From positions 248,001 through 312,000 of the forward strand of contig NZ_BAPV01000061.1 in assembly GCF_025995175.1 (NCBI RefSeq): 64,000 nucleotides of DNA, written 5' to 3'. The position numbers and the translations under genes are program-made. The notes below the pieces were generated by a model that ran no database searches, was not told where the DNA came from, and saw only the letters and a list, made by a program, of their open reading frames with translations. Positions within the stretch are counted from its first letter, which is position 1, and every line of letters begins with the position of its first letter. Shown piece after piece: positions 1 through 8,738 of the stretch. This DNA is from Asaia krungthepensis NRIC 0535. GTDB lineage: Bacteria; Pseudomonadota; Alphaproteobacteria; Acetobacterales; Acetobacteraceae.

Positions 1-1783
1 AATGCCAGTCCCAGTTGAAGTGCGGCAGGAAGGCGCTGGAGGCCGTCAGACTACCTGAGGCCGGATGACTGTAATATGTGCCCCAGCTATCCGCCAGCGC
101 GGCAGTCTGATCGAAGCTCGTCCCGCCATGGGTGGTTTGCGTGAGCGACTTGAACCCGCCCGTGAGGGTCATGTCCCGCATCAGGTGCCAGACATCCTGG
201 ATATAGAACTGGAACGTGTTGGTATTAAAGGAATCGGCAAACCAGGTCGTTGCCTGATAGGCATAGTAGTTGCTTTTCGAATTATGGGCTGCATCTGCGC
301 CATCCTCGTAAAGGCGCATCGGGTAATTGAAGCGGTCATTTTCGTACCACAACCCGGTCTGGATCGTGTGACGACGCAACTTGATATCGAAACTCTGCGT
401 CAGGCCGAGACGGCGCACATCGGGATGCCCTGCCTCATCGGCCATCAATGTGCCCGAGGAAGGCGAGATCAGGAACGGATTGGTCCCCTGATAGACGCCA
501 TTGGAGATATGACCGTAAGCCACGCTATGGGAGGTGACATTCGCGGCAAGGTCGAAATCTCCACGCAGGGCCGAGAGATAATTTCGCTGTTCCTGCGTTC
601 CGTCATAGGCGAAATCGCCGACCTCGTCATTGGTGATCCCGGCAGGCAGGCCCGGTGGGATGCCGCCATTTTGCGCATAATAGGCATATTCCTTGGCCTT
701 GGCGTAATCGGGCTTGAGATAGGTCGTGTTACGCCCAAGCAATCGCCACATATTCTTGGTGAGGCTCATGAAGTTATACTGGTCGAAATTCGAATAATCG
801 AAGATCGCGGTGATCTTTCCATGGCTGCCCACGGGCTGCACCAGCTTGAAATTGGCCTGGTGCTCCTGCTGGTCGCCAAAGCCTTTCCACAGATCCTGTG
901 CCGTGCGGGCATAGGAAGCGTAGAACTTCGTTCCCGTCGAATTGAGAATACCGCTATCGGCACGAGCGAAGGTTCGAAACAGGTCGAAACTGCCGAATGT
1001 CTGGCTGATACGGCCTCCTGCCTTGTCCTGCGGGTCGTCGGTCGTGAAGGTAATCGCGCCGCCCAGCGTCTGGGCTGAGGGCATTTCCACCGCTCCGGCA
1101 CCCTGTGTGAGCGTCATGGAACTGATGTTTTCCTGAATCGCCATCTGGTCTACGCCCAGCCCGTTCCAGTTATGGAAGCCCTGCCCACCCATCGGGATAC
1201 CGTCCATGGAGACGCCGAGCTGAGACTGGTTAAAGCCGCGGATATACAGCGTGTTCGCCAGCGTATCGAGCCCGAACGCGTCGTCAGAGGCGAAATTGGC
1301 CCCCGGTGTCGTCAGAGCCAGAATCTGCATCGGGCTTGTCCCGGCTGTGAAATGATCCATGGTCTGTCGCGTCACCATTTCTGTTGCCCCGTGCGAGGCA
1401 ATACGATGCGCCGAAATCACCATCGACTCAGGGGAATCCACGATATGCGCATTACCGCTCCGTGAATGGCGTGTGGTCGTGCCAGAATGCCGCGCCACGC
1501 CGACAGGGCCTTGTTGACGGATCGGCACTGAGCGCCCGGCGCGGTGCCGCCCTTTCGCCGCTCTGTGCGAGGCAGGAGCCGGGGCTTCGGCTGCAATCGC
1601 CGTTCCGCTTATTCCCGTCCCTGCAGGCGCCAGTCCGGCTGCCGTCAGGCCTGTGATCGCCAGACCCGCAATGCCCAACCCCACCGCTCCCATTCTGGTC
1701 ATGGCCATTCCCGTGAGGGACGTGGCACAGGCCAACCCCATACGTGACGCCGCGCAACGCCCCTCCCTTTTTGCACGAAGCAT
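1..1783 (-). CDS. TonB-dependent outer-membrane receptor (3' end beyond window)
   Basis: Outer-membrane gated channel that would take up a bulky substrate using TonB energy. Reading the minus strand from an ATG at 1783 gives an open frame that leaves the window, so about 594 N-terminal residues are visible. It has an unusually long, Ala/Gly-rich hydrophobic export signal (to about residue 65), then a His/Arg/Pro-rich linker, then a TonB-box-like segment SPESMVISAHR near residue 120. A plug domain follows (MQILALTTPGANF, then LYIRGFNQSQLG), and then the first barrel strands. It is clearly paralogous to the receptor at 42955-45438: the motifs PMQILALTTPGANF, AFGLDT, DKAGGR and SLTKNMW recur in both. 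It is divergent from a secreted GH32 fructosidase, so fructan or oligosaccharide uptake is possible, but the ligand is not shown by the sequence. Family call is sure; substrate is unknown. Confidence 0.93.
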   Translation of the reverse strand, partial: MLRAKREGRCAASRMGLACATSLTGMAMTRMGAVGLGIAGLAITGLTAAGLAPAGTGISGTAIAAEAPAPASHRAAKGRHRAGRSVPIRQQGPVGVARHSGTTTRHSRSGNAHIVDSPESMVISAHRIASHGATEMVTRQTMDHFTAGTSPMQILALTTPGANFASDDAFGLDTLANTLYIRGFNQSQLGVSMDGIPMGGQGFHNWNGLGVDQMAIQENISSMTLTQGAGAVEMPSAQTLGGAITFTTDDPQDKAGGRISQTFGSFDLFRTFARADSGILNSTGTKFYASYARTAQDLWKGFGDQQEHQANFKLVQPVGSHGKITAIFDYSNFDQYNFMSLTKNMWRLLGRNTTYLKPDYAKAKEYAYYAQNGGIPPGLPAGITNDEVGDFAYDGTQEQRNYLSALRGDFDLAANVTSHSVAYGHISNGVYQGTNPFLISPSSGTLMADEAGHPDVRRLGLTQSFDIKLRRHTIQTGLWYENDRFNYPMRLYEDGADAAHNSKSNYYAYQATTWFADSFNTNTFQFYIQDVWHLMRDMTLTGGFKSLTQTTHGGTSFDQTAALADSWGTYYSHPASGSLTASSAFLPHFNWDWH

Positions 1784-1830
1784 GATGAGGTTCCTTCCGC
1801 AATTGAGGTCACACGATCAAAGCCAGATGC

Positions 1831-1861
1831 TTTATCGTTGCAATAACGGTATGTGTGTCAA
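1831..1861 (-). promoter_or_regulatory. Candidate promoter of the first TBDR
   Basis: On the minus strand TTGACA (1856-1861) is followed after 19 bases by GATAAA (1831-1836), a sigma70-like pair with a long spacer. It lies about 50 bases upstream of the receptor start. Two direct copies of TAACGA lie just upstream at 1878-1883 and 1888-1893, exactly one helical turn apart, and may be an activator or repressor site. No other gene is seen in the 1784-2046 spacer. Confidence 0.3.
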
Positions 1862-2046
1862 ACTGTGAACGCAAGACTCGTTACATATCGTTATCGATCT
1901 CGCTGATTGAGCGTCCCGGAATGCCCCGTCAGTCACTTCTTGCTTTTCCTGCATGCAGCCCGCTGCCGGGTTTGGTGTCACGGCCGCCCTGACCTATGCT
2001 CCAAGCTTTGTATGAACTGCCTGCCGCATCAGACCAAAGGACTCCC

Positions 2047-3750
2047 ATGACCGAGCGCCCCGCCCTACCCGGATTGAGCCGCCGCCGGGCGCTTGCCTCT
2101 CTTGCCGCCACCGGGGGCGGGTTGATGGGCGCGGCTCTGGCGCAGGCGGCACCGGGCCCTCAATCCGCACCCAGGGCGCCGGAGGGAGAGAGGAAGAGCG
2201 AACCCAACGCGTCTCATCCCTCACCCGCCGATCAGCCGGGCGCAACATCGCGCCCCGTGATCCGCACGCAGAGCGATGCATTTTATCGCCCAACGATCCA
2301 TTTCTCGCCCGAGAGCGGTTTTCTGAACGATCCCAATGGGTTGATTTACGACAAGGGCATCTACCACCTTTATTATCAGTATGACCCCTTCTCTCCCTAT
2401 GCCGGTCATGTGCATTGGGGACATGCAACCAGCCAAGACATGCTTGTCTGGGAAGATCAGCCCATTGCGCTGAACGAGACAAAAGATGGCGAGGCCTTTA
2501 CAGGATGCGCCGTTCTGGATGGACATAACAGTTCGGGTCTGTTTCCCGAGGGCAAGGGGGGACTCGTTGCCCTCTATACGCGTGCGACACCCCAGAAGCA
2601 GACGCAGTTTCTCGCCATCAGTGAGGATGACGGCAGGACCTTCAGGGATATCCCCCGTAATCCGGTGCTCGACATCGGCAGCAACTCATTCCGCGATCCC
2701 AAGGTGTTCTTTCACACGCCAACCGGGCAATGGGTCATGGTGGTGGCAAAGGCGAGGCTGCATCAGATTGCCTTCTACGCCTCGATCGACTTGCAGCACT
2801 GGGTGCATCTGAGCGATTTCGGCCCCTCAGGTCTGTTCGGCGTGGATTATGAATGCCCGAACCTGATCGAGATCCCCGTCGAGGGGGGTGGATCACGCTG
2901 GGTGCTGTTCATCTCGGTCAATCCGGGCGGTCCGACGGGCGGGAGTATCACCCAGTATTTTGTAGGCAGTTTCGACGGCAGCCACTTCACCCCGGACGAC
3001 ACGGTGATCGGCCTGACAGATTTTGCGAAGGATGCCTATGCCCTGCAGGTCTACGAGAACATGCCGGGCAATCAGGCCGTTTCGATCGCCTGGCTGGGCA
3101 ACTGGCAATATTGTCAGGAACTCCCGACACAAAGCTGGCGCGGTTGCATGACACTGCCGCGCCTCATGACGCTTCGCCATGACTCATCGGGCTGGTTGCG
3201 CCTCGCCCAGGCGCCACGAGGGCTGGAAACCCTTCGTGAAGCTCCTCTCGCCTTTACCTGCAAAAGGCTCGCCGCCGGGGCGAGCGCCTCCGTGCAATTG
3301 CCGCTGGGCACTGCGCTCGAACTTGTCCTGAGCGCCACCGTCGACCAGATGACGCCGAACCTCCCCCTGGGCGACAAGGGGCGCACCGGGCGCTTCGTGA
3401 TCGTGTTCGGCAATGACATGGGGGAGAGCCTGACCATTGGCTTCGATGCGTTCAGCGGACAGCTCTGGATCGACCGCGCCGATCTGAACGGTTTCAAGCA
3501 GCCTTTCTTCACCGGGCAATTCTCGACGCCCCTCAACCCCGATGACCGGCATTTCGATGTGAGGCTCGTGCTCGATGCCTGCACGCTCGAGGTTTTCGCC
3601 AATGGCGGGCTCTCGGTCGGGACGGCGCTGGTTTTCCCCGCCAATCCGCTGAGTTTCCTCAAGCTCGAGGCAACCGGTGCCGGAGCCACGATCGACACGC
3701 TCGGCCTCTTTCGTCTTCGCAAGGCCATGGCGCGTCAGTCGGCTCTGTAA
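2047..3750 (+). CDS. Exported GH32 beta-fructosidase (levanase/invertase type)
   Basis: Hydrolyses terminal fructosyl linkages of levan, inulin or sucrose outside the cytoplasm. The protein has 567 residues. A twin-arginine signal (SRRRALASLAA, then a hydrophobic run ending LAQA) indicates Tat export. GH32 hallmarks are in the usual order: NDPNG with the nucleophile Asp95, RDP at 216-218 (transition-state stabiliser) and the EC motif with acid/base Glu269. A C-terminal beta-sandwich follows. I chose ATG 2047 because AAAGGA lies five bases upstream and because this start puts the Tat motif at the N-terminus; an upstream in-frame ATG at 1996 would bury it. It is divergent from the first TBDR, which suggests joint use of extracellular fructans. 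Exact substrate (levan, inulin or sucrose) cannot be fixed from motifs. Confidence 0.93.
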   Translation: MTERPALPGLSRRRALASLAATGGGLMGAALAQAAPGPQSAPRAPEGERKSEPNASHPSPADQPGATSRPVIRTQSDAFYRPTIHFSPESGFLNDPNGLIYDKGIYHLYYQYDPFSPYAGHVHWGHATSQDMLVWEDQPIALNETKDGEAFTGCAVLDGHNSSGLFPEGKGGLVALYTRATPQKQTQFLAISEDDGRTFRDIPRNPVLDIGSNSFRDPKVFFHTPTGQWVMVVAKARLHQIAFYASIDLQHWVHLSDFGPSGLFGVDYECPNLIEIPVEGGGSRWVLFISVNPGGPTGGSITQYFVGSFDGSHFTPDDTVIGLTDFAKDAYALQVYENMPGNQAVSIAWLGNWQYCQELPTQSWRGCMTLPRLMTLRHDSSGWLRLAQAPRGLETLREAPLAFTCKRLAAGASASVQLPLGTALELVLSATVDQMTPNLPLGDKGRTGRFVIVFGNDMGESLTIGFDAFSGQLWIDRADLNGFKQPFFTGQFSTPLNPDDRHFDVRLVLDACTLEVFANGGLSVGTALVFPANPLSFLKLEATGAGATIDTLGLFRLRKAMARQSAL

Positions 3751-3866
3751 GAACGCGGTAACCGGCCATCAGCCTTTGTTCCCTGTCGCCCTCATTCGAC
3801 GCTGCCCCGTCCTGCCGGGCTGTGTTAGTGCGGCACAGAAACCCTTGAGAGGAGTATCCTGCCCCG

Positions 3867-4301
3867 ATGTCTTTCACCACCTGCCTTCTCGTGATGCTTG
3901 GCGGCGCAATCGGCACGCTCGGCCGCTATCTGATGTCGGTTGCGACCGCTCCCTATAGTCGGGCCATGCCTTGGGGAACGATCATCGCCATCAACACACT
4001 CGGCTCGTTCGTGATCGGATTTTTCGGCACGCTGACGCTGACCCACGGCCGTTTCCCGGTCTCGGAGAACATGCGCCTTTTTGTGATGGTGGGCATTTGC
4101 GGTGGCTATACCACCTTCTCATCCTTCAGCCTGCAAACCCTGGATCTGCTGCGTGCCGATGCGCTGGGGCGCGCCCTGGCCAATATCCTGCTCTCCGCTG
4201 TGCTCTGCGTCGGTGCGGTATCAATTGGCCATCTCGCCGCATCGAAGCTCAATGCCGCTGCATTCCAGATTGCCCAGAATGAGACTGAGGAAGACGCCTG
4301 A
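3867..4301 (+). CDS. crcB: Fluoride channel CrcB/FluC
   Basis: Small inner-membrane protein that exports fluoride as a dual-topology dimer. The 144-residue length and four hydrophobic segments fit the family. Diagnostic motifs are visible: GGAIGTLGRY near the N-terminus, the pore-lining NTLGSFVIGFF around residues 46-56, and GGYTTFSSFS, which carries the Thr/Ser and Phe residues of the fluoride path and Na+ site. GAGAGGAG stands 12 bases before the ATG, a rather long spacing. No fluoride riboswitch was recognised in the 116-base leader. It stands alone, convergent with the PLP enzyme gene. Confidence 0.92.
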   Translation: MSFTTCLLVMLGGAIGTLGRYLMSVATAPYSRAMPWGTIIAINTLGSFVIGFFGTLTLTHGRFPVSENMRLFVMVGICGGYTTFSSFSLQTLDLLRADALGRALANILLSAVLCVGAVSIGHLAASKLNAAAFQIAQNETEEDA

Positions 4302-4340
4302 GGCCTGAACCGACATCGCCGGTCAGCCCCAGTCCGGCAT

Positions 4341-5798
4341 TCAGGCGGAGAGCGCCTCAAAGCGCGCCGTCTGCTCGTCGCAGCGATAGAAATCCGCCAT
4401 CGGATAGGGCTGGCGCGCCAGAGCGGTCACCGCGTCGATCACGCGATCGACCTTCTCATCGCTCATGAGCACGCTGAAATTGAGGCGTGTCCAGCCCGGC
4501 TTGTCGATTTCATGGCCAGACAGAATGGCACGACGCAGGATATCCGAAGCGGGGGCATCGATTGACAGCAGACGATGGGCGTAGGGCCCCGCACAGGCGC
4601 AACCGCCGCGCGCCTGAATGCCGTAACAATCGGACAAGAGACGCGTGAAAAGCTGCTGGTGAATATGGCCGCCACGCTGGGAATCCCTGATACGCATCGA
4701 GAAAATCGGCAGCGCCTGCATGGCGGGGGACGCGCCGATCAGGTCGATTTCCGGGACCTTGCTCCACGCGGCATGGGCACGCTCACGCAGGGCAGCATGG
4801 CGGGCATCCATGAAATCCTGCCCGATTGCTTCCTTCACAAGGAAGGCGAGGGCTGCGCGGATGTCGCCCACCACATTGGGGGTACCTGCCTCCTCACGAT
4901 CGCTTACTCGGTCGGAATAATCATGTCCCCAGGGAGAGACAAAGCGTACAGTCCCTCCACCCGGCAGGCTGGGGCGCGTGATCGCGACAGCCTCATCGCG
5001 AACGATCATCACGCCTGAGGCACCCGGTCCGCCCAGGAACTTGTGAGGTGAAATCACTACGGCATCCTTCTGCGCCGCTGTGCCCGCCGCCATATCGATG
5101 GCCAGATACGGCCCACCCCCGGCATAGTCCCATACAGAGCGCGCCCCATAGGCATTCAGCAGGCGTGTCACCGCGTCGACATCGGTCAGTATCCCCGTGA
5201 CATTCGACGCCGCAGAAAAAGCCCCCACAACCAGCCGGTCCCGCCCCGCCGCGGATAGCACGGACTCCAGTACAGCCAGATCGGGACCGCCCTGCTGACC
5301 TTCCTCGATCTCGACGATCTCGGCTCCACTCTCGCGCCATGGCAGGATGTTGGAATGATGCTCATAGGGGCCGATGATCACGAGGGGGTTACGCCCCTCT
5401 GCCACGCTTTGGGCAACCCCCATGAGGCTCACGAGACGATTGATCCCTGCCGTAGCGCCTGACCCGGTGAAGACCACGCTATACCCCGCAGGAGCCTTGC
5501 AAAGCCGGGCGATCTGGCCACGGGCTGCAGTGCGCAGGCGCGTCATCATGCGCCCGCAATAGGAAGCCTGCGTGTGACTATTGGCGTAATAGGGCAGCAC
5601 CTGGGTGAGCATGAAATTCTCGACCTGGAGCAGCGCGCGCCCGGAGGCGACATAGTCGGCATAGAGCAGCGGGTGATCGCCGAACGGCCCTGGAACTGCC
5701 ACACCCTCACCGATCACCCCTTTGCGGAGCGCTTCGATACCGCCAGCGCCACTCAGCGTACGGGCGAAATCGTCAAGGCAGGTATCGGGATCGAACAT
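4341..5798 (-). CDS. Class V PLP-dependent aminotransferase / cysteine-desulfurase-like enzyme
   Basis: A 485-residue fold-type I PLP enzyme of the selenocysteine lyase/cysteine desulfurase group. SGATAGINRL near 112-121 is the cofactor phosphate loop. PYEHHSN at about 144-150 matches the family His region. The likely PLP lysine is Lys253 in SPHKFLGGPG. A late loop RGGCACAGPYAHRLL carries cysteines in the place where desulfurases keep the persulfide cysteine, though this GGCxCAG pattern is also common in class V enzymes of unknown substrate. At 485 residues it is longer than IscS/SufS (about 400). It is divergent, across 108 bases, from a DecR-like regulator that in E. coli responds to cysteine, so a role in cysteine sulfur handling is a fair inference. 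Substrate unproven. Confidence 0.8.
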   Translation of the reverse strand: MFDPDTCLDDFARTLSGAGGIEALRKGVIGEGVAVPGPFGDHPLLYADYVASGRALLQVENFMLTQVLPYYANSHTQASYCGRMMTRLRTAARGQIARLCKAPAGYSVVFTGSGATAGINRLVSLMGVAQSVAEGRNPLVIIGPYEHHSNILPWRESGAEIVEIEEGQQGGPDLAVLESVLSAAGRDRLVVGAFSAASNVTGILTDVDAVTRLLNAYGARSVWDYAGGGPYLAIDMAAGTAAQKDAVVISPHKFLGGPGASGVMIVRDEAVAITRPSLPGGGTVRFVSPWGHDYSDRVSDREEAGTPNVVGDIRAALAFLVKEAIGQDFMDARHAALRERAHAAWSKVPEIDLIGASPAMQALPIFSMRIRDSQRGGHIHQQLFTRLLSDCYGIQARGGCACAGPYAHRLLSIDAPASDILRRAILSGHEIDKPGWTRLNFSVLMSDEKVDRVIDAVTALARQPYPMADFYRCDEQTARFEALSA

Positions 5799-5906
5799 CG
5801 GGGCAGCTCCAGAATGGGGTCCCCCACGATAGAGCGATCAAACCGGAGAAACCTTCCCTATTAACACCGTGATTGCGCCTATCTTTCTATCAAATGATCT
5901 GTTTTT

Positions 5907-6365
5907 ATGAGTTTCATGGATCATATCGACAAGGCACTCCTACGCGCCCTTCAACAGAACGCATCGCTTTCGCAGCGCGATCTCGCCGAGAAGATCGGCC
6001 TTTCGCAGAACGCCTGCTGGCGCAGACTGCATGCCCTGCGGAGTGCCGGCGTGATCGAGGGGGAGACAATAAGACTGTCACAAGAGGCCGTGGGATTAGG
6101 GGTCACGGTCTTCGTGATGGTGCGGACGCGGTTCCATTCCCGCGAATGGCTCAGCCAGTTCCGGGAGGCCGTACTCTCCATTCCCCATATCGTCGATTTC
6201 CATCGTCTGGCGGGGGATTACGACTATATGCTGAAGATCGTCGCCAGGGACATGAATGCTTTCGATGGCATTTATCAGACCCTGATCAGCAAGGTCGAAC
6301 TGGACACGGTGACCTCCTATCTTTCGATGGAGGCCATCGCGAACAACCGGGACATGCCTGTCTAG
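5907..6365 (+). CDS. Lrp/AsnC-family regulator, DecR (YbaO)-like
   Basis: DNA-binding regulator of 152 residues, a normal Lrp/AsnC length. An N-terminal winged helix-turn-helix (residues about 4-50, LSQRDLAEKIGLSQNACWRRL) is followed by a RAM/AsnC ligand-binding domain (about 70-145). The segment FHSREW, then RLAGDYDYMLKI and LSMEAI, resembles from memory the E. coli cysteine-responsive DecR (HSSEW, RMAGEYDYLMRV, FAMEQI) more than it does Lrp itself. It is divergent from the class V PLP enzyme and probably controls it. Shine-Dalgarno is weak; ATG 5907 and 5916 are both possible starts. Confidence 0.85.
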   Translation: MSFMDHIDKALLRALQQNASLSQRDLAEKIGLSQNACWRRLHALRSAGVIEGETIRLSQEAVGLGVTVFVMVRTRFHSREWLSQFREAVLSIPHIVDFHRLAGDYDYMLKIVARDMNAFDGIYQTLISKVELDTVTSYLSMEAIANNRDMPV

Positions 6366-6371
6366 ACGACT

Positions 6372-6397
6372 GGGAAGCCGGGGTTCTCCGGCTCCCC
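6372..6397. terminator. Bidirectional hairpin between convergent genes
   Basis: GGGAAGCCGG and CCGGCTCCCC pair with one bulged A around a short loop, in the 39-base gap between the regulator and glgX stops. There is no T tract, so it may act as a shared weak terminator or 3' stabiliser. Confidence 0.45.
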
Positions 6398-6404
6398 GAT
6401 GCGA

Positions 6405-8537
6405 TCAGTTTCCGGCTGGCTTGGTGATCAGTTCAAAGAGCAGAACCGACCGGCCTGTCACAGTGTAGACCTGCTCCTGCGCAAACTGCTCTTCTTCCAG
6501 TGCCGCACCGTCATCGGGGCGGTTGGTATCGAGCAGAAGCTTCCATTCCTCCCCTTCGGCCTTGGGCAGGGTGAACTCGACAACATCGTGCCAGCTGTTG
6601 AAAATGAGCAGCAGCGTCGCATCGGCGCCACGACGCATGATACCGCTCGGCTGTGCGCGGCCATCGAGCATGAGCCCGAAGCACTGGGCCAGCGACCATT
6701 CATCCTGCTGCATCACCCCACCTGAGGCGCTGATCCAGCTCAGTTCCTTGACGTCGAGCTCCGGATTGAAAGCCTCGGTCAGAAAACGGGCGCGGCGCAG
6801 GATCGGGAAACGACGACGCAGGGCAAGAAGACGGGTCGTGAACTTGGAGAGCCGCGCTCCCTCCTCACTGATGCTCCAATTGACCCATGAAATGTCGTTG
6901 TTCTGGCAATAGGCGTTGTTATTGCCCCCCTGGGTGCGACCGAACTCGTCGCCCGCCAGAATCATCGGCGTTCCCTGCGAGAAAATCAGCGTCGAGAGCA
7001 TGTTGCGGCACTGGCGCCAGCGAACCGCGTTGATCTCCTCATCATCGGTAGGCCCCTCCACACCGTAATTGCAGGAGCGATTGTCCGAGGTGCCGTCCTT
7101 ATTGTCCTCGCCATTCGCCTCATTGTGCTTCTCGTTGTAAGAGACCGTATCCCACAGGGTGAAGCCGTCATGGGCCGTGAGGAAGTTCACGCTGGCCCAG
7201 GCCTGACGACCGGAATGGTTGAACATGTCCGGACTGCCGAGCAGGCGGGGCGCCAGAGCATCGGCCTTGGCCTCGCCACGCCAGAAATCGCGCGTCGTAT
7301 CACGGTATTTGTCGTTCCACTCTGCCCAGCCAGGGGGGAAATGACCGACCTGATAGCCGCCGGGTCCAATATCCCAGGGTTCTGCAATCATCTTGAGATG
7401 GGTGAGAGTAGGGTCCTGCTGGCAGACGCGCAGGAACCCGGACTCACTGTCAAATCCATCGAGTTCGCGGGCCAGGATAGTGCCGAGATCAAAGCGGAAC
7501 CCATCGACGCCGATTTCATTCGCCCAGTAACGCAGACTGTCGACAACAAACTGTATAGGCCCGGTCTTTGTCAGGTTAAACGTGTTCCCTGTACCAGTAT
7601 CATTAATATAGAATCTCTTATTGTCCGGCATCAGCCTGTAATAGGTCGCGTTATCCAGCCCCTTGAAGGACAGGGTCGGGCCCAGCTCGTTGCCTTCAGC
7701 CGTGTGATTATAGACAACGTCCATGATCACCTCGATGCCCGCCTCGTGATAGGCACTGACCATCCGGCGCACCTCGGAGAGCGCATCGTCCTGATCTGCG
7801 GCATAGCGCGTATCGGGGGCGAAGAAGCCGATGGTGTTGTAGCCCCAGTAATTGGTGAGACCCTTGTCGACAAGATACTCGTCCGCGACGAAGCTCTGGA
7901 TCGGCAGCAACTCGATGGTGGTCACCCCAAGCGACTTCAGATGCTCGATGACATGACGATTGGCGAGCCCCGCATATGTGCCGCGCAGACGCCTTGGAAC
8001 ACGAGGATGGTTGAGCGTGTAGCCCCTGACATGGGTCTCATAGACTACCGTTTCCGACCACGGTGTCCCGAGCGGCTGCAGATGCTGGGCTGCGGGGTCG
8101 GTGATCACGCATTTGGGCATGAAGGGCGCGCTATCGCGCTCATCGAAGCTCAGATCCTTGTCCGCGTGGCCGAGCTGGTAGCCAAAGAGGGCCGGGTTCC
8201 ACTCGATCTCACCAAAATGCTCACGGGCATAGGGGTCGAGCAGGAGCTTGTTGGGGTTGAAGCGATGTCCCTCATCGGGGGTGTAGGGACCGTGGACACG
8301 GTAGCCATAAAGCTGGCCGGGGCGCAGGTCCGGCACCCATCCATGGAACACCTGGTCGGTGTATTCCGGCAGCCGGATCCGGTCGGTCTCGCGCTCACCA
8401 TTCTGGTCGAACAGACAGATCTCGACCGCCTCGGCATTGGCGGAGAAAACGGCGAAATTGACGCCCGTTCCATCATACACGGCACCCCGTCCGGCAGGGC
8501 TTCCTTCCTTCAGGCGTTTAGCAAAAGAATCACTCAT
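6405..8537 (-). CDS. glgX: Glycogen debranching enzyme GlgX (isoamylase family)
   Basis: Cleaves alpha-1,6 branches of glycogen after phosphorylase trimming. The 710 residues are normal for GlgX/TreX. The N-terminal CBM48 (residues about 15-110) precedes a GH13 barrel. The catalytic residues are visible: nucleophile Asp350 in VDGFRFDLGT, acid/base Glu386 in MIAEPWD and Asp457 in LTAHDGFT. The YNHTAEGNELGP segment is typical of isoamylase-type debranching enzymes. It is transcribed away from glgA across a 201-base promoter region containing repeats. Together with TreY and TreZ it would feed linear maltodextrin into trehalose synthesis. Confidence 0.96.
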   Translation of the reverse strand: MSDSFAKRLKEGSPAGRGAVYDGTGVNFAVFSANAEAVEICLFDQNGERETDRIRLPEYTDQVFHGWVPDLRPGQLYGYRVHGPYTPDEGHRFNPNKLLLDPYAREHFGEIEWNPALFGYQLGHADKDLSFDERDSAPFMPKCVITDPAAQHLQPLGTPWSETVVYETHVRGYTLNHPRVPRRLRGTYAGLANRHVIEHLKSLGVTTIELLPIQSFVADEYLVDKGLTNYWGYNTIGFFAPDTRYAADQDDALSEVRRMVSAYHEAGIEVIMDVVYNHTAEGNELGPTLSFKGLDNATYYRLMPDNKRFYINDTGTGNTFNLTKTGPIQFVVDSLRYWANEIGVDGFRFDLGTILARELDGFDSESGFLRVCQQDPTLTHLKMIAEPWDIGPGGYQVGHFPPGWAEWNDKYRDTTRDFWRGEAKADALAPRLLGSPDMFNHSGRQAWASVNFLTAHDGFTLWDTVSYNEKHNEANGEDNKDGTSDNRSCNYGVEGPTDDEEINAVRWRQCRNMLSTLIFSQGTPMILAGDEFGRTQGGNNNAYCQNNDISWVNWSISEEGARLSKFTTRLLALRRRFPILRRARFLTEAFNPELDVKELSWISASGGVMQQDEWSLAQCFGLMLDGRAQPSGIMRRGADATLLLIFNSWHDVVEFTLPKAEGEEWKLLLDTNRPDDGAALEEEQFAQEQVYTVTGRSVLLFELITKPAGN

Positions 8538-8618
8538 CGTTTTCTTTCCATCCTGACCCGTTAGACCGGCAATTTTCCCGTCTGCACCCGGGTTCGGGGC
8601 CCTAACGCCGCGGCGGGG

Positions 8619-8708
8619 GAAAAAGCGGATAACATAAACGCGAGCGGATAACGATTTAAGGTGCGCGACGTTTCATAAGTATTAGCATCATAAATGCGCC
8701 GCTTTTTC
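8619..8708. repeat. Inverted repeat GAAAAAGCGG / CCGCTTTTTC in the glgX-glgA spacer
   Basis: GAAAAAGCGG (8619-8628) is the exact reverse complement of CCGCTTTTTC (8699-8708), with 70 bases between. The pair brackets the direct repeats described separately and the glgA leader. It could be a looping operator pair or a long-range stem in the leader RNA. Confidence 0.5.
8624..8652 (+). promoter_or_regulatory. Tandem operator-like direct repeat AGCGGATAAC
   Basis: AGCGGATAAC occurs at 8624-8633 and again at 8643-8652, a 19-base period. The second copy in context (GAGCGGATAACGATT) differs by one base from the right half of the E. coli lac operator, so a LacI-family repressor is one possibility. 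It sits in the divergent promoter region of glgX and glgA and could control both. Confidence 0.4.
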
Positions 8709-8738
8709 TTGAATCCCCGCCCCCGAACGAGGCTCCCC

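Noticed and set aside
65-1078. 337-residue plus-strand frame in the first TBDR
   Set aside because: Antisense to the receptor, whose minus-strand frame runs off the window and shows plug and barrel motifs throughout.
3751-3866. Fluoride riboswitch upstream of crcB
   Set aside because: Looked for the conserved crcB-motif core and pseudoknot but found no convincing match by eye. A covariance search would settle it.
7125-8564. 479-residue open frame antisense to glgX
   Set aside because: Shadow of a high-GC gene. The minus-strand GlgX reading has complete GH13 motifs; the antisense product has no recognisable domain or ribosome site.
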